A stretch of DNA of 64,000 bases from Gordionus sp. m RMFG-2023 (lineage: Eukaryota > Nematomorpha > Gordioida > Chordodea > Parachordodidae). The position numbers were made by a program, and so were the translations under genes. This document shows, piece after piece, positions 47,444 to 58,807 of this stretch. Positions within the stretch are counted from its first letter, which is position 1; every line of letters starts with the position of its first letter. The stretch spans positions 81,879,561 to 81,943,560 of the forward strand of contig NC_088775.1 of the NCBI RefSeq assembly GCF_954871325.1, given 5' to 3'. Under the pieces are notes generated by a model. That model did not search any database. It was not told the origin of the DNA and saw only the letters and a list, made by a program, of their open reading frames with translations.

Positions 47444-48703
47444 TAGTGATGTTAAGGTAACTAGTTACAAGTAGCTAGTTACCTGTAACTAGTTACATTT
47501 TGGCTAAAAAATAACTGTAACTAGTTATATTTTTAAAATTGTAACTAGTAACTGTAACTAGTTACAAATTTTGAAATGTAACTGCCAAAAGTATCTAGTT
47601 ACTTTTAAAGATATATTCAAATAATTAATTTTATTTTTAATATATTGTGATAAATTAATTTTAAATTAAATTTATTTTTTAAATTAAATTTATTAATTTA
47701 AAATTTTCTGAAAATGTCTGATTGTTCCCAACAATAACACAAATACTTATATGTATGGCAGATGTGCAGGGATTAAAATATTGTCAACCTCTAAAGGATA
47801 CTATATTAGCTAGTATTGAAAAAAGGTAACTAAAATCAAATAATTATTTATAAATTAATAATATCATGTTATAAGTTTAATAATCTTTATGATAATGACA
47901 ACATCATTGCTGCAATTCTTCATCCTTTATTTAAAACTGACTGGCCTTGGATTAAGCAAGAAAGGAATAAAGCAAAAAAGGAGGAAATTTTAAATTTAAT
48001 AAATACCTTTATACCTAAAAGTGAATCCCAGACGAATGAATCATGCTCAAAACCAACATCACTTGATGTAGTTGAATTTTTTGACCTAAAGCGCCAAAAT
48101 ATTCTGGATAATGAACTTATAGAAAACTTTATCAAATCTAATAACAACACTTTTTCTTTATATAACGATTTTCCAAAGTTAAAATTACTCTTTATTAAAT
48201 ATAATGTTGTTCTAACATCAAGTGCTTCCGTAGAGCGCTTATTCAGTCTAGGTAAGCTCATCTTTGGAGATAAACGAGCACGTCTCCTAGATAATAACTT
48301 TGAAATTAATTTGTTGTTAAAAGCAAATAAACATTTATTAGATTCTAATTTTTATGAAAAATAAATGTTTTTTTTTCAATGCAAATATATATTTTTATAT
48401 TCGATGTAAATATTCAATTTTGCGATATTTTTTTATATAAATAAATTGTATATTATTTTAAATAACTGATTATACTTTGTTTATCCCGATTTTTTTTATA
48501 TTAAATAAATGCATTTAATAAATAAATAATGCGCATATGAAGGATGTATAAAGAAAGTAACTAGTTACTTTTGAAAATAACTGTAACTAATAACTAGTTA
48601 CTTTTGTAAAAATGTAACTAGTAACTGTAACTAGTTATGTTTTTGCCAATGTAACTAGTAACTGTTATTAGTTATGTTTCAAAAGTAACTTTTAACATCA
48701 CTA
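47444..48703 (+). mobile_element. Short hAT element (TAGTGATGTTAA ends) inside the Gypsy fossil
   Basis: 1260 bp with ends TAGTGATGTTAAGGTAAC and the inverse AGTTAC-rich end TTTTAACATCACTA, flanked by perfect 8-bp duplications ATAAAAAT (47436-47443 and 48704-48711). Both subterminal parts are filled with GTAACTAGTTAC palindromes (47455-47610 and 48560-48690). It keeps only the last part of a transposase (47876-48364), so it is a deletion derivative needing help from a full-length relative. Confidence 0.93.
47876..48364 (+). pseudogene. hAT transposase C-terminus (hATC domain), truncated
   Basis: An open frame of 162 codons without its own start begins just after an acceptor-like ATAAG and runs to TAA at 48362-48364. 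It reads FNNLYDNDNIIAAILHPLFK and, in the hATC core, LTSSASVERLFSLGKLIFGD followed by KRARLLDNNFEINLLLKANK. This is the dimerisation domain of hAT transposases of the type found in many animals. A preceding piece at about 47755-47826 (LKYCQPLKDTILASIEKR) is family sequence too, separated by what looks like a short intron, but the phases do not agree by one base. The N-terminal zinc finger and catalytic aspartates are missing. No activity is expected from this copy alone. Confidence 0.85.
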
Positions 48704-50433
48704 ATAAAAATTAACTATTTCTTTATCTTTATGACGATCAAAGTTTCGCCAACTTTGCTGAATATGTATTGCTACTTTTTTTAATATTAAATCTTGCTTC
48801 AACTCTTTTCTTAGAATATTTTCTGAAAAGCATGTTTAGAATCTTGATTCTCTTCCGAAATTTCTTGGTGTTTATTAATCAAATCTTGAATTCTAGAATC
48901 TAGTGTTACATTTTTCTTTTTCAATATTGTAGACCAAATTGCGTACTTGTTTAATTATAACCTGACGAGGCATTTCTAAATTGAATGCTATAATCCATGG
49001 TAATCCAAAAAGAGGCACCCCAGTTGTTATCATTATTATCACTGATAGGGTCCTTGTCTGTGATCCAATCCTAATATTGACTTGGATCTCGCCCTTTACG
49101 TCTAACGGATGATCACCATATGCAGTCAATGGACTGATTGGCCTAATTTTTGGTCGTCCAATACTTGTTCATATATCAATTCCTATCAATGACGCTTATG
49201 CACCAGTGTCAAAATCAAATTCAACAACTAACCCATTTATCTCTGCAGTTAGTTTTGCTCGATTCTCTCGATTTTGTTGATACCAAATATTATGAATAGA
49301 ATCACTTGATGACACTCTTATATAATTTAAATTCTTTGATTTACAGCAAACTGCAAAATGACCAATTTTTTTATATTTATTACATGCCGCATTTATAGCT
49401 GGACATCTCACTTCTCGATTATGAATAAAACCACATTTATAACATTTAAGTTTATTATATCTTTATCATTATTATATTTGTATTTATTATTCACTTTATC
49501 AAATATATTATTATACTTGACTTTATTATAGCCATTATCAAATGTAGTCGTCGTTTTAATTGGTTGTTTATAATTATTATCATTATCATTTCTTTTGTTA
49601 TTATAATTTATCTTATTAACAACAGGCATATTTATTTGCCATTCTGCTCGCTCAGAAGCTAATGCCAGATCAAGAATAAATTGAAAAGTCAGTACATTAT
49701 TATCTCTATCAAGACCGTTGGGATATAGAATAGAGCTCTAAGATCTCTTTCCAATCCCGGTATTTCCATGCCATCCATAAACTGATCACGTAAACGCTCG
49801 TCAATATCATTAAGATAATGACAACGCTTGCCAATTGTTCTAATTTTATCTGCAAATTCAGTTATGGTTTCAGTTGTTCTCCGTAATCTAACGAAATCAA
49901 ATCTAGAAGCAAAAGCTGTTGACGTCGGCTTAAATAGTTTAAAACATATTGACTTAATTTCCTTATAAGATAAAGTTTCGATCGAATCAGGATAACAAAA
50001 ACGGTTCACCAACTCAATATTCTTATTGCTAAAAAATGTTAAAAATATATCTTTATATTGACATTCAGATGGGCTTACGTTTTTTAACCGAAAACTGGCT
50101 TCCCATTGAGAAAAGTATCTATAGATTGATGTATCAAACTCGAATTTATCAAATTTAATCGTAGATAAATCCTATATTTTTTTCATTCCCCATTTAAGGA
50201 ATTATTTTATCCATTTAAGGAATTATTATCTCCATTTAAGGAATTATTTTTTCCATTTATCGTCGCCATTTGTGGTAATACAACTACTAATTTATAAACA
50301 ATACGACTACTAATTTATATTTCAATTTATTTCAAACATCAAATGTATATTAAGTAATTTTCGAATATTCTATTCTATTTTTATATATAATATCTATAAA
50401 TAATATTTTATTAATTTATTACACATCCTTACT

Positions 50434-50987
50434 CAGCGTCTACATGAGGGGGAGGGGTAGGAACAGTTTGCATCCTATTTTTTTTGAGGGGGTAGGGGGT
50501 AAGTTGCTAATGGGGGTAGGATAAATTTTTTGGGGGGTTATCTATTAAATTTTGAGATGAAATAAGACAAAATTTATTGCTGTAAAAATTAATACTTTAA
50601 TTATAGTATTATTATAATACAATTCATCGACCAAATCTATATTTTGCAAACAATCATACACATTGTTTTCCAAATAAACTATCCTTTTAAATATAATTTA
50701 AAAGGTTTAGATATTTCAGCAAGCTCATAATGCCATAATAATTAATTCATTGTAAATAATGGAGGTTTTAATTAAATTTATTATCTAAAAAATAAATTCT
50801 TTATATTCACAAAATATCGATAGTTGGTAGTAGAGATAGATTAATTTAAGTTATCCTTTATAAATTATTTGAAAAGAGTATCAATAAATAAATAGGTGAA
50901 AATAATGATGCGGGAATTTTTAGGGGGGTAGGCAAAGGTTTTTGAAGGGGGTTTGCATCCAGTGAAAATCCTGTCACGTAGACGCTG
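50434..50987. mobile_element. MITE with CAGCGTCTACATG ends
   Basis: 554 bp with ends CAGCGTCTACATGAGGGGGA and the inverse of CAGCGTCTACGTGACAGG, flanked by perfect 8-bp duplications TCCTTACT (50426-50433 and 50988-50995). G-rich subterminal runs (GGGGGTAGGGGG) are present at both ends. Its termini are those of the large element at 58246-63896, which carries a transposase, so this is probably a non-autonomous member of the same hAT family. Confidence 0.94.
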
Positions 50988-51026
50988 TCCTTACTTTAAT
51001 TCAATAGTAAACTTGCGCATCCCTCT

Positions 51027-51165
51027 CAGGGTTGCCATGTCTCCCCCCATTAGCGGGAGACTCCCGCAATTTTTTAGTTTACACGCAGACATATCACTCC
51101 CGCAATTGGAAATATCCCGAAAAAATCTCCCGCTATTTTTTAATTTCTCTCGCACAATTTTGTTT
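51027..51165. mobile_element. Fragment of a CAGGGTTGCCA hAT end
   Basis: CAGGGTTGCCATGTCTCCCC followed by four CTCCCGC / GCGGGAG words in 100 bp looks like a hAT terminus with subterminal repeats. The opposite end was not found and the limits are uncertain. Confidence 0.35.
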
Positions 51166-51465
51166 TAGCATTTTATCGTTTTTAATATATAAATAATAAT
51201 TTTGAGAGAAAGTTGATTATTTTTAAAATAAATTTTAAATAATATCAAGTATGTAAATTTTTTTCTATCCTGTTTTATTCTTATCCAATAATAAATCAAC
51301 ATCATTCATATTTTATCATTTTCAGTGTGTTTCTATAAAACATTATAGGACTTGGTCCTTAATTATAACGTTCAGGTTAAATTAAATAAATAATAAAATA
51401 ATAATATACTTATTTCAATGATACTGATAATTATTTTATTTATTATAGTTCAATCATAATATTAA

Positions 51466-53177
51466 CTAGTAGAAAGCCCGTCAAAAATGACGGGGAATGA
51501 GATTTTTATTCATTTATTAAGATAGATGTCAGGCCAGGTTCAAGCTCACAATATTAGGAAGCATCCAAGATCATATAATTTTGAAAAAGTTTATCAAGCC
51601 CAGCTCAATCCTTGATAATTCTAAAAGATATTCCCAAGTCAGGTGCCTAATATTAATTTTGAAGTTTCATGCCCAGTCCTACCCATTATAATTTTGCAAA
51701 TTTTTCCCGCCTCATAAATAGTTAAATTTATATCATCACATGAACGGGAAATATCTGATTTACCAATTAGTCCAATATAGGGAAAAACATGTAAATTCCG
51801 TATTAAGGGAAACTGGGAAGGCATGGGCAACCACTTATTAGAGAATCATGACAAATAAAATAAAAACAATTTACTCTTATACTTTTTTGTAATATGATCA
51901 ATTAAAATTATATCTAAAAAAATATGTTGTTTATTATATAGTTATTGTTGTTTTTCAGATAAATTTGTATGTCTTGCATTTTTGAAATTATTTGTCAAAG
52001 AATTTGATAAGTGATATATATTTTTTTATGTTAAGTAAAAAAAATTGCTGTCTATTTAAATTACAAAAATGCCATTAAATACTAATGAATATATGCAAAT
52101 TATTTATATATTTTTTGAGATATTTTTTTTTATTGACATATAAATTTAGGATAATTTTTTTAAAAAATAATGAGGATTATTTATTATATGTATTTGATAA
52201 AATTAAGAGTAAATCCTTGTTGAAATTTTAATTTTTGATGGAAAAAGCGACAAAATAAATATGGGCGGTCGTCTGGAGAGGAAATAATTAATGTATAATT
52301 TTATATCATTTAGGGTTGTAGATGAAAGTGATGACGGATTAACAAAGCAGTGTACAAAACACATTCGTCCTGATAAAGATGATATTGCTTTGGGATACTG
52401 ATAAAAGAAGAATTTAAATGGATATTTCTCTCAATGTCAGCATTGGTATCCCCCCCCCCTAAAATAGAATCATGAACGACAATGTTAACTCAACCATAAA
52501 ACGATAGTAAGTATTGTTATAAAGGCCACGACAGAACTACTGCATATATTTTCATTAATAAAGTTGATGAAATTGGCCGTACTGTACATTCAAGTTTAAA
52601 CACGCAAAACGATATTTCTGTCAATGTCAGCATTGGTATCCCCTACTAAAATAGAATCATGAACGACAATGTTAACTCAACCATAAAACGGTCGTAAGTA
52701 CTGTTTTAAAGGCCACGACAGAACTACTGCATATTTTTCCATTAATAAAGTTGATGAAATTGGCCGTGATATACATTCAAGTTTGAACATTCCTCTAAAT
52801 ATTCATGAAAGTTTCTTAGAGAATCGGATAAAGTAATATTTATATTAACTCCTAGTGACTTGAATGATAGTACAGAATTAAATATTTATATTTGTTAAAA
52901 AATAGGCGGAGGCACAGGGATTGTGGTAGTAGTGATAGTATAATTTGGAGAACTGGGTGAAAATAAAATAAATATAGATATAGATATAAAACATAAGATA
53001 AAAAAAAAACAAAATAAACCTTCAGGTGAGTTCAATTCAAGCGTAGTTCTTTATTATTTAGTCTACCAGCAACTCTAGAACGGGTAAGGCGTTTGTTTAA
53101 TCGTCATTATTTTCTTTGCTTATCTTTAATAATAGATTCATCATGTTTTGTAGCAATGTGAGGGATTAGGGATAGCC
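51466..53177 (-). mobile_element. Helitron copy 2 (3' end present)
   Basis: The minus-strand 3' end is CCCGTCATTTTTGACGGG, CTTTCTACTAG, then T. It shares its length to about 53128 with copy 3, including GATGGAAAAAGCGACAAAAT, ACGACAATGTTAACTCAACC and CTAGAACGGGTAAGGCGTTT. A segment of about 180 bp inside (around TTTCTGTCAATGTCAGCATT) is duplicated (52428-52560 and 52610-52745). The 5' end was not identified; the sequence is stopped by repeat copy B at 53178. No helicase is present. Confidence 0.75.
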
Positions 53178-55042
53178 ATAGGTGTAGCCAGGGGGGGGGG
53201 GGCTAAGAGAAATTCCCCCCCTTCAGAAATTTATAACTTTTTGTAAATATCATTTTTAGCTAATAAAAAATATCCCCCTTAGTCTTCCCCCCACTCCCTG
53301 ACCCTCAAATATGTATGCATATATCTTAAATAATAATTTAAAAGAAAGAATGTAAAAGTTGATATTTTTTTATAAAACTATTCATCATAATTTATAGATT
53401 TTTAGGAAAATAAATTTATAAATATATAAAATGAACCAAAAATGTTTTTTAATAATTGGAATATAAGCCAAAGATAAGTCTTAGGACAGAAGTGAAATAT
53501 ATCATAATTATATTAATAACTAGTAGATAGCCCGTCAAAAATGACGGAGAATGAGAACTTTATTCGTTTTTTTAAGAAAGATGTTACCTTTTATTTAAAA
53601 ATCATATCCAATTTATATTATTTTAAACCCCCCCCTCCCGGTCAAGTCCAAGCAATGTCATTGAGTCCAACCCATTAGGACTAAGAGTGGAAGCTATTAT
53701 TTGAGTCAAAATATATTTAAATGAGCTTGTAACCAATACCAAAATTCTTTGTAAATATATTACTGATTACATAAGACTAACATTTAACATTAAAAAATTT
53801 CAAGCCAGGTCCAAGCTCATAATATTTGGAAAAAATTTCCAAGCGTCAAAGTCCTTATAATTTTTTAAAAAAATTTCTCAAACCTAGCTCAACCCATTAA
53901 TTTTGAAAATTTTTTCCTAGCCCGGCCCATAATAATTTGTAAAAGATATTCCCAAGTCAGGTGCAAGCAAATATTAATCTTGAGGAATATTTCCCAAGCC
54001 CAGTCCAACCTATATTAATTTTCAAAACTTTATCCCAAACCCGGAGATAGTTAAATTTCTAAATAATTTATCATCACATGAAGGGGAAATCACGGATTTA
54101 CCAATTAGTGGGTTAACTCCTTTTATCAAAAAATTTGATAAGGGCTATCTATATCTTTATATTAAGTACAAAAAAAATGCTATCTATTTAAAAAATGTCA
54201 TTCAATACTAATGAAACTTATATGCAATTTATTTATATATTTTTTAAGAAATGTGTTTTTCTTGCCATTTAAATTTAAGTAATTTTTTTAAAAAAATGAT
54301 GAGGATTAATTATTATTTTGTGCGTCTGGTAAAATTAAAAGCAAATCCTTTATGACATTTTAATTTTTGATGGAAAAAGCGACAAAATAAATATGGGCAG
54401 TCGTCTGCAGAATAAATAATTAATGTATAATATCATCCCATTTAAGGTTATAGGTGAAAGTAATGAATAATGACGGATTACCAAAGCAGTGTACAACACC
54501 CATTGCGTCCTGACACTGGGCTACTGGTAAAAGAAGAACGCAAAATAATATTTCTGCCAAAGTGTCACTCTTGGTATCCCCCTCTAAAATAGAATCATGA
54601 ACGACATTGTCAACTCAACCATAAAACGGTCGTAAGTATTGTTATAAAGGCCATGACAAAACTACAGCATATTTTATCATTAATAATGCTAATGAAATTG
54701 ACCGCACTACACCTTCTCGTTTGAACATCCCTCTAAATATTCATGAAAGTTCATCAGCGAATCGGATAAAGTATTATTTATATTAATTCCTAGTGAGGTG
54801 AATGATAGTGGAATTAAATGCTTATATTTGTTAAAAATTAGGCAGAGGTGGCATAGGGATTGTGGTAGTGGTGATAGAAATATCATTTGGAGGCGGTGTA
54901 TAAGATAAACATATAGATATAAAACATTAGATAAAAAACAAAATAAACCTCCAGAGGAGTTCAAAGTTCCTTATTATCTTGGCCACCAGTAACTCTAGAA
55001 CGGGTAAGGCGTTTGTTGAATAGGCATTTTTTTTCTTTGCTT

Positions 55043-55557
55043 TTAATTTAAGTTTAAGGATATGTTAACGCCATTAGGGATCATAGAAGATACTCTCAAA
55101 AATTGAGAAGCAAAGGGATTGTTGGTGTGAACAATATCCTGCAATTCCATTAAAAGACAACGATCTAAAAACGGAACCTGGTTATGTCTTTCATCATTTA
55201 AAAATAATATAGTATCTACAATTTCGTTATTTAAATTCGTTCTTCTTTCTTCAATAACCCTTCCAATGGTACTGAAATTCCGTTCACTGGAAACATTAGA
55301 TGCTGGAATAGCATGAATTTTTTTGGCAAATCTTGCCAATCTGGATGGTTTTCCATAGTTCTCTATCAAAGTAATTTGTGCAGCGAAGCTCTAATCATCA
55401 TTGAAGTTGTCATTGATATCCATTTATTCCTAATCGGGGCATTGTTATTTATTAAGGCCCTGCTCACTTCCTGAATATCTTCTTTAAACATTAACCAGCA
55501 TTCTTCAACCATTTTAGATAGGGCTATGTCTTTAAATCTAATGACCTTTTCACACAA
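55043..55557 (-). pseudogene. hAT transposase fragment carried in the Helitron
   Basis: The end of a hAT transposase, minus strand, in two frames: 55366-55557 encodes a stretch with MVEECWLMFKEDIQEVSRAL, and 55043-55369 the hATC dimerisation domain with RLARFAKKIHAIPASNVSSE, then RNFSTIGRVIEERRTNLN and DTILFLNDER. The two overlap by four bases in different frames, so there is one frame change between them. It resembles the relic at 18617-19568. No terminal repeats or target duplication of its own were found around it, and copy 2 of the Helitron lacks it, so it was either captured by the Helitron or inserted and lost its ends. Present activity is not plausible. Confidence 0.82.
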
Positions 55558-55810
55558 ATTATGGTTAAACCTATCTCTAATTTCTGGTATTTGTAGATTT
55601 CTAATATTTTGTCTACTAATTATATTTATCGGGAAGTTAAATATTATAAAAATATAAAATTCTATAATATAAAAGTAAATATATTCTATTTGTTTATCTA
55701 GACAAAAATTCTATAAAAGTTATAATGTTCTATAAAAATTATAAAAAAATATATTTTATGAAACAGAAATAATAAATATAAAATGAAAATGTCTGTCATA
55801 AAAATAAAAA

Positions 55811-55900
55811 ATTTAATAGAATAAGATAAATTTAATAGAATAAGATAAAATTTAATAGAATAAGATAAAATTTAATGGAATAAGATAAAATTTAATAGAA
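55811..55900. repeat. 20-bp tandem repeat, 4-5 copies
   Basis: The unit TTTAATAGAATAAGATAAAA is repeated four to five times with single-base differences. It lies inside the Helitron. Confidence 0.85.
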
Positions 55901-56204
55901 ACTATGAAGATATAAGAGGGTGAAACTATACCTGAGCTGTAAGTTTCATAATAAGTTAATGAATATAGCAAAGAAAGAAGTAAAATATAAAGATATAAAA
56001 GGTCTACCTTCCAGATAATTTATAAAAATAATAATTATTAAAATAAATTATATGAGATTCATAAATATTAAAATTAATTATTATTTGTTAAATCATCTAT
56101 AATAAAAATTAAAATAATATCAAAATAAAGTTAAAATAAAAAGGCTACTAAATAAAATAAAATTAAAAGAAAGATATCATAAGTAAAGTATCATATCAAC
56201 ATTA

Positions 56205-56330
56205 AAAGAAAGTAACTTGTGACTAAAATTAAGGAAAATCATCATCATAAAAAGAAAGCAACTTGTGACTGAAATTAAGGAAATCATCATCATAAAAAGA
56301 AAGCAACTTGTAACTGAAATTAAGGAAATA
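56205..56330. repeat. About 50-bp tandem repeat, three copies
   Basis: AAAGAAAGCAACTTGTGACT, then GAAATTAAGGAAATCATCATCAT, occurs three times in a row, the last copy truncated. It lies inside the Helitron near its 5' end. Confidence 0.8.
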
Positions 56331-57489
56331 TAGGTAATTTTGTCCAACCTCTAATTTCATCTAGTATTGATATAAAGGATACTAACTCATTGTCATAATT
56401 CAGTTGCCTTTACATATTGAAATTATTTAGTGGTTTGGCAGTAATAATGGAATTCTTAAAATTTTAATGAGTTTGTATCTAAAATATAAAATAAAATCAT
56501 CAAAACAAATAACCTCCATGCTATCAATGTCAGGGGAACTTTTTCAATAGACGAAAATAAAATTTCATATTGGATATGTGAATATTAATTTAGTGAATGA
56601 AATGGTAAGTGTATGAATGCTGAGCTTGGTAGGTGATTACTATTGGAACGATTAAGCCATAATCATTTTTATTGGACAAATATGTTTTAAAAGAAAACTA
56701 TTGGCTAAATTTGATTGACGTTTTTTGAGGATTATATATATAGATAGATCCATAAAATTAATAAATAATATAATATATCAAATATAATTTTTTATAAAGT
56801 GAGTAATTTTAATTTATTAATCTTAATAAAAGTTAAATATAATTTTAAAACTATTGATAAAATTAAATCATAAATTAAAAAAATATTAAAGCACAATCCA
56901 AACAGTGGAATATTATATGTCGTAGATTTACAGTATATCTAATTATGAAATGACAATCAAGTAATTTTTACCTATATAGCGAATAATCTATTTTACAGAT
57001 AACTATAAAATATTGATGAGGACATCAGAAAATATCTTTTAAAGACATTGTGGGATGAATAATATAAAAATTAAATTTAAATATGATTTTTCTTAAAATA
57101 AATAGATGGCGTTAAATAATTAAATGAAAATTGTTGCATATTTAATATCAAGAGCATTGATTAGTAAAATTTGTTAAATTATTAACTGTAATATATTCTC
57201 TAACTGTCAAATATGTCTGTAAAAGTAGGAATTTTACCTAGTATTTTATAACTAATTCTATATAATAGAGTAAAATCAACTATATGTCTACTTACTTTTT
57301 ATAAATAAATTACTTATATTTGTTTGTAATAAATTATTACCATGCTTTTATATTAAGGTATATACAATACAAGTAATTTATTATATTTTTATTTTATATA
57401 AACTAATAAAAATATATTTCATATAAACTAATAAAAATATATTTCATATTTGTTCCAGGCTTATATTAATATTTGTAAAAATATTTATC

Positions 57490-58056
57490 ACTTTGTATTG
57501 TTGGTGGCCCAGATGTGTTGTTGATATAGAAAATTTTATCAAAATATGTTCTGTATGCCAGAAAAATAGACCATGGTTAGAAGTTGATCTAATGCAGAAT
57601 ACCTCTGCTGATGCTATGATAAAACAACTAAAAAAAATGGTTTGCCAGGCTTGGAATACCCAAGTACATTGTGTCAGACAATGGGCCATAATTCTTATCT
57701 GGGGAATTCCGTAGGTGTTGTGATTTAAATAACATACGTCATATACGTTCGGCACCCTATCATCCAAAAACTAATGGATTAGCTGAACGTACAGTACGAA
57801 CTTTGAAAGGTCGGTATTATGTGACGAGACAATTAGCGATCCCAAAGAAGCTATGACACAGGTTTTAACAACCTACCGATTGGGAGAGCAAACCTCCACA
57901 GAGAGATCTCCTGCTAAAATTATGTTTGGGAGGCAATTGAAAACAAGTCTGGATTGGATCCGACCAAATGCCGAACACGAAATACTAAGGGCCAATGATA
58001 GACAAAAGAAGACTGTGTTTGTTAATTTTGGTTTTATTTTTATTTTCCAATTTTGA
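57490..58056 (+). mobile_element. Ty3/Gypsy-like integrase fossil
   Basis: Remains of the integrase of an LTR-retrotransposon of Ty3/Gypsy type: the end of the zinc-binding region with a CSVC motif (about 57495-57575) and parts of the catalytic core and following region (about 57640-57990). It is broken, with about three breaks. No reverse transcriptase or LTR was identified. It has the opposite orientation to the fossil at 47342-50280 and begins directly beside repeat copy B. Confidence 0.8.
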
Positions 58057-58245
58057 TTAGTCTATTTTTCTTATCTTGAATTCAATTTTTTTTTCGCAAT
58101 TTTATATTTAATTTTTCTGCTAAATTTTTTTATTTAGAAGTGTTACTTTTTGTCAATCTGAAATTATTTTTTGAGAAGGGGTAAGGGAAAAGAGATAATA
58201 TCTTCATTAGCATAAGGAGTAAGGAAGTACTTGATTGCTTAGCAA
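58057..58245. other. AT-rich sequence between the integrase fossil and the large hAT
   Basis: No coding seen. It may be the 3' tail of the retroelement fossil, with the hAT 58246-63896 inserted in it, but no LTR could be defined. Confidence 0.35.
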
Positions 58246-58807
58246 CAGCGTCTACATGGCAGAAAATTTGATGGAGGCAAACCCCTCCAAAATCTACCCA
58301 TACCCACCTAAAAAAAATCCTGCGGCCTTCGGCCGCGAAATTTACAGACCTACGATGGTATAGTGATTTTATTTAAAAATATCTTATCTGCCACCATTTA
58401 TAACCTTACAACATAATTCTATTTACAATCTTTCAAGCCTATTTAGGGAAAAAAAATTTAAAAATTTGTAAGTGATAATGAACTTTTATTTAAATAATGC
58501 AATCTTTTCATAATTTGGTATTCACTTTATTTTCATAAAATATATATAAGTGAATTAAATGATATAACATATTAATATTTCTATGAAAAAGATCTAAAAT
58601 ATTGTAAAAAATATAAGACGAATAAATTTAAAGAGGTATATTTAGCTTGATTCCACATAATTAAAAACATGTATTGTAAATAGAGCTATTATATAAAATA
58701 TTAGAATAAAATGAATTATAGTATATTTTGCATTGAAATTATAAAATGTTAAATTAAATATACATTATTTAAAAGCCTATATATTCGCTGTGAAAAAGAT
58801 ACATTAA

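Larger units (their letters stand above)
47342..50280 (-). mobile_element. Ty3/Gypsy-like retroelement fossil (gag, protease, part of integrase)
   Basis: Broken remains of an LTR-retrotransposon of Ty3/Gypsy type on the minus strand. Recognisable parts are a gag-like region (about 49689-50270), a zinc-knuckle region (about 49330-49440), an aspartic protease region with the DTGA active-site motif (about 48893-49260), and a short integrase-like stretch at about 47345-47440. A hAT element (47444-48703) is inserted in it. It is clearly broken, with at least four or five breaks, and reverse transcriptase was not seen. No LTR was identified at either side. Old, judging by the decay and the later insertions. 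A short 25-bp tandem repeat lies at about 50190-50255. Confidence 0.82.
53520..56744 (-). mobile_element. Complete non-autonomous Helitron (copy 3)
   Basis: Read on the minus strand it starts TCTATATATATAATCCTCAA and ends with the hairpin CCGTCATTTTTGACGG, then GCTATCTACTAG, and is followed by T; it sits between A and T as Helitrons do. Both borders are confirmed by the uninterrupted copy A near 46990, where the two flanks are contiguous. 3225 bp. It carries no Rep/helicase, but holds a hAT transposase fragment (55043-55557) and two tandem repeats (55811-55900, 56205-56330). The left 1.5 kb matches copy 2; the rest is unique in this window. Confidence 0.9.
53178..57460 (-). repeat. Copy B of the 1-kb repeat, split by a Helitron
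   Basis: 53178-53519 and 56745-57460 are the inverse of copy A (46286-47341), for example ATAGGTGTAGCCAGGGGG at the left end and TTTCATATTTGTTCCAGGCTT at the right. The two parts meet at exactly the point where the Helitron 53520-56744 is inserted. Confidence 0.88.
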
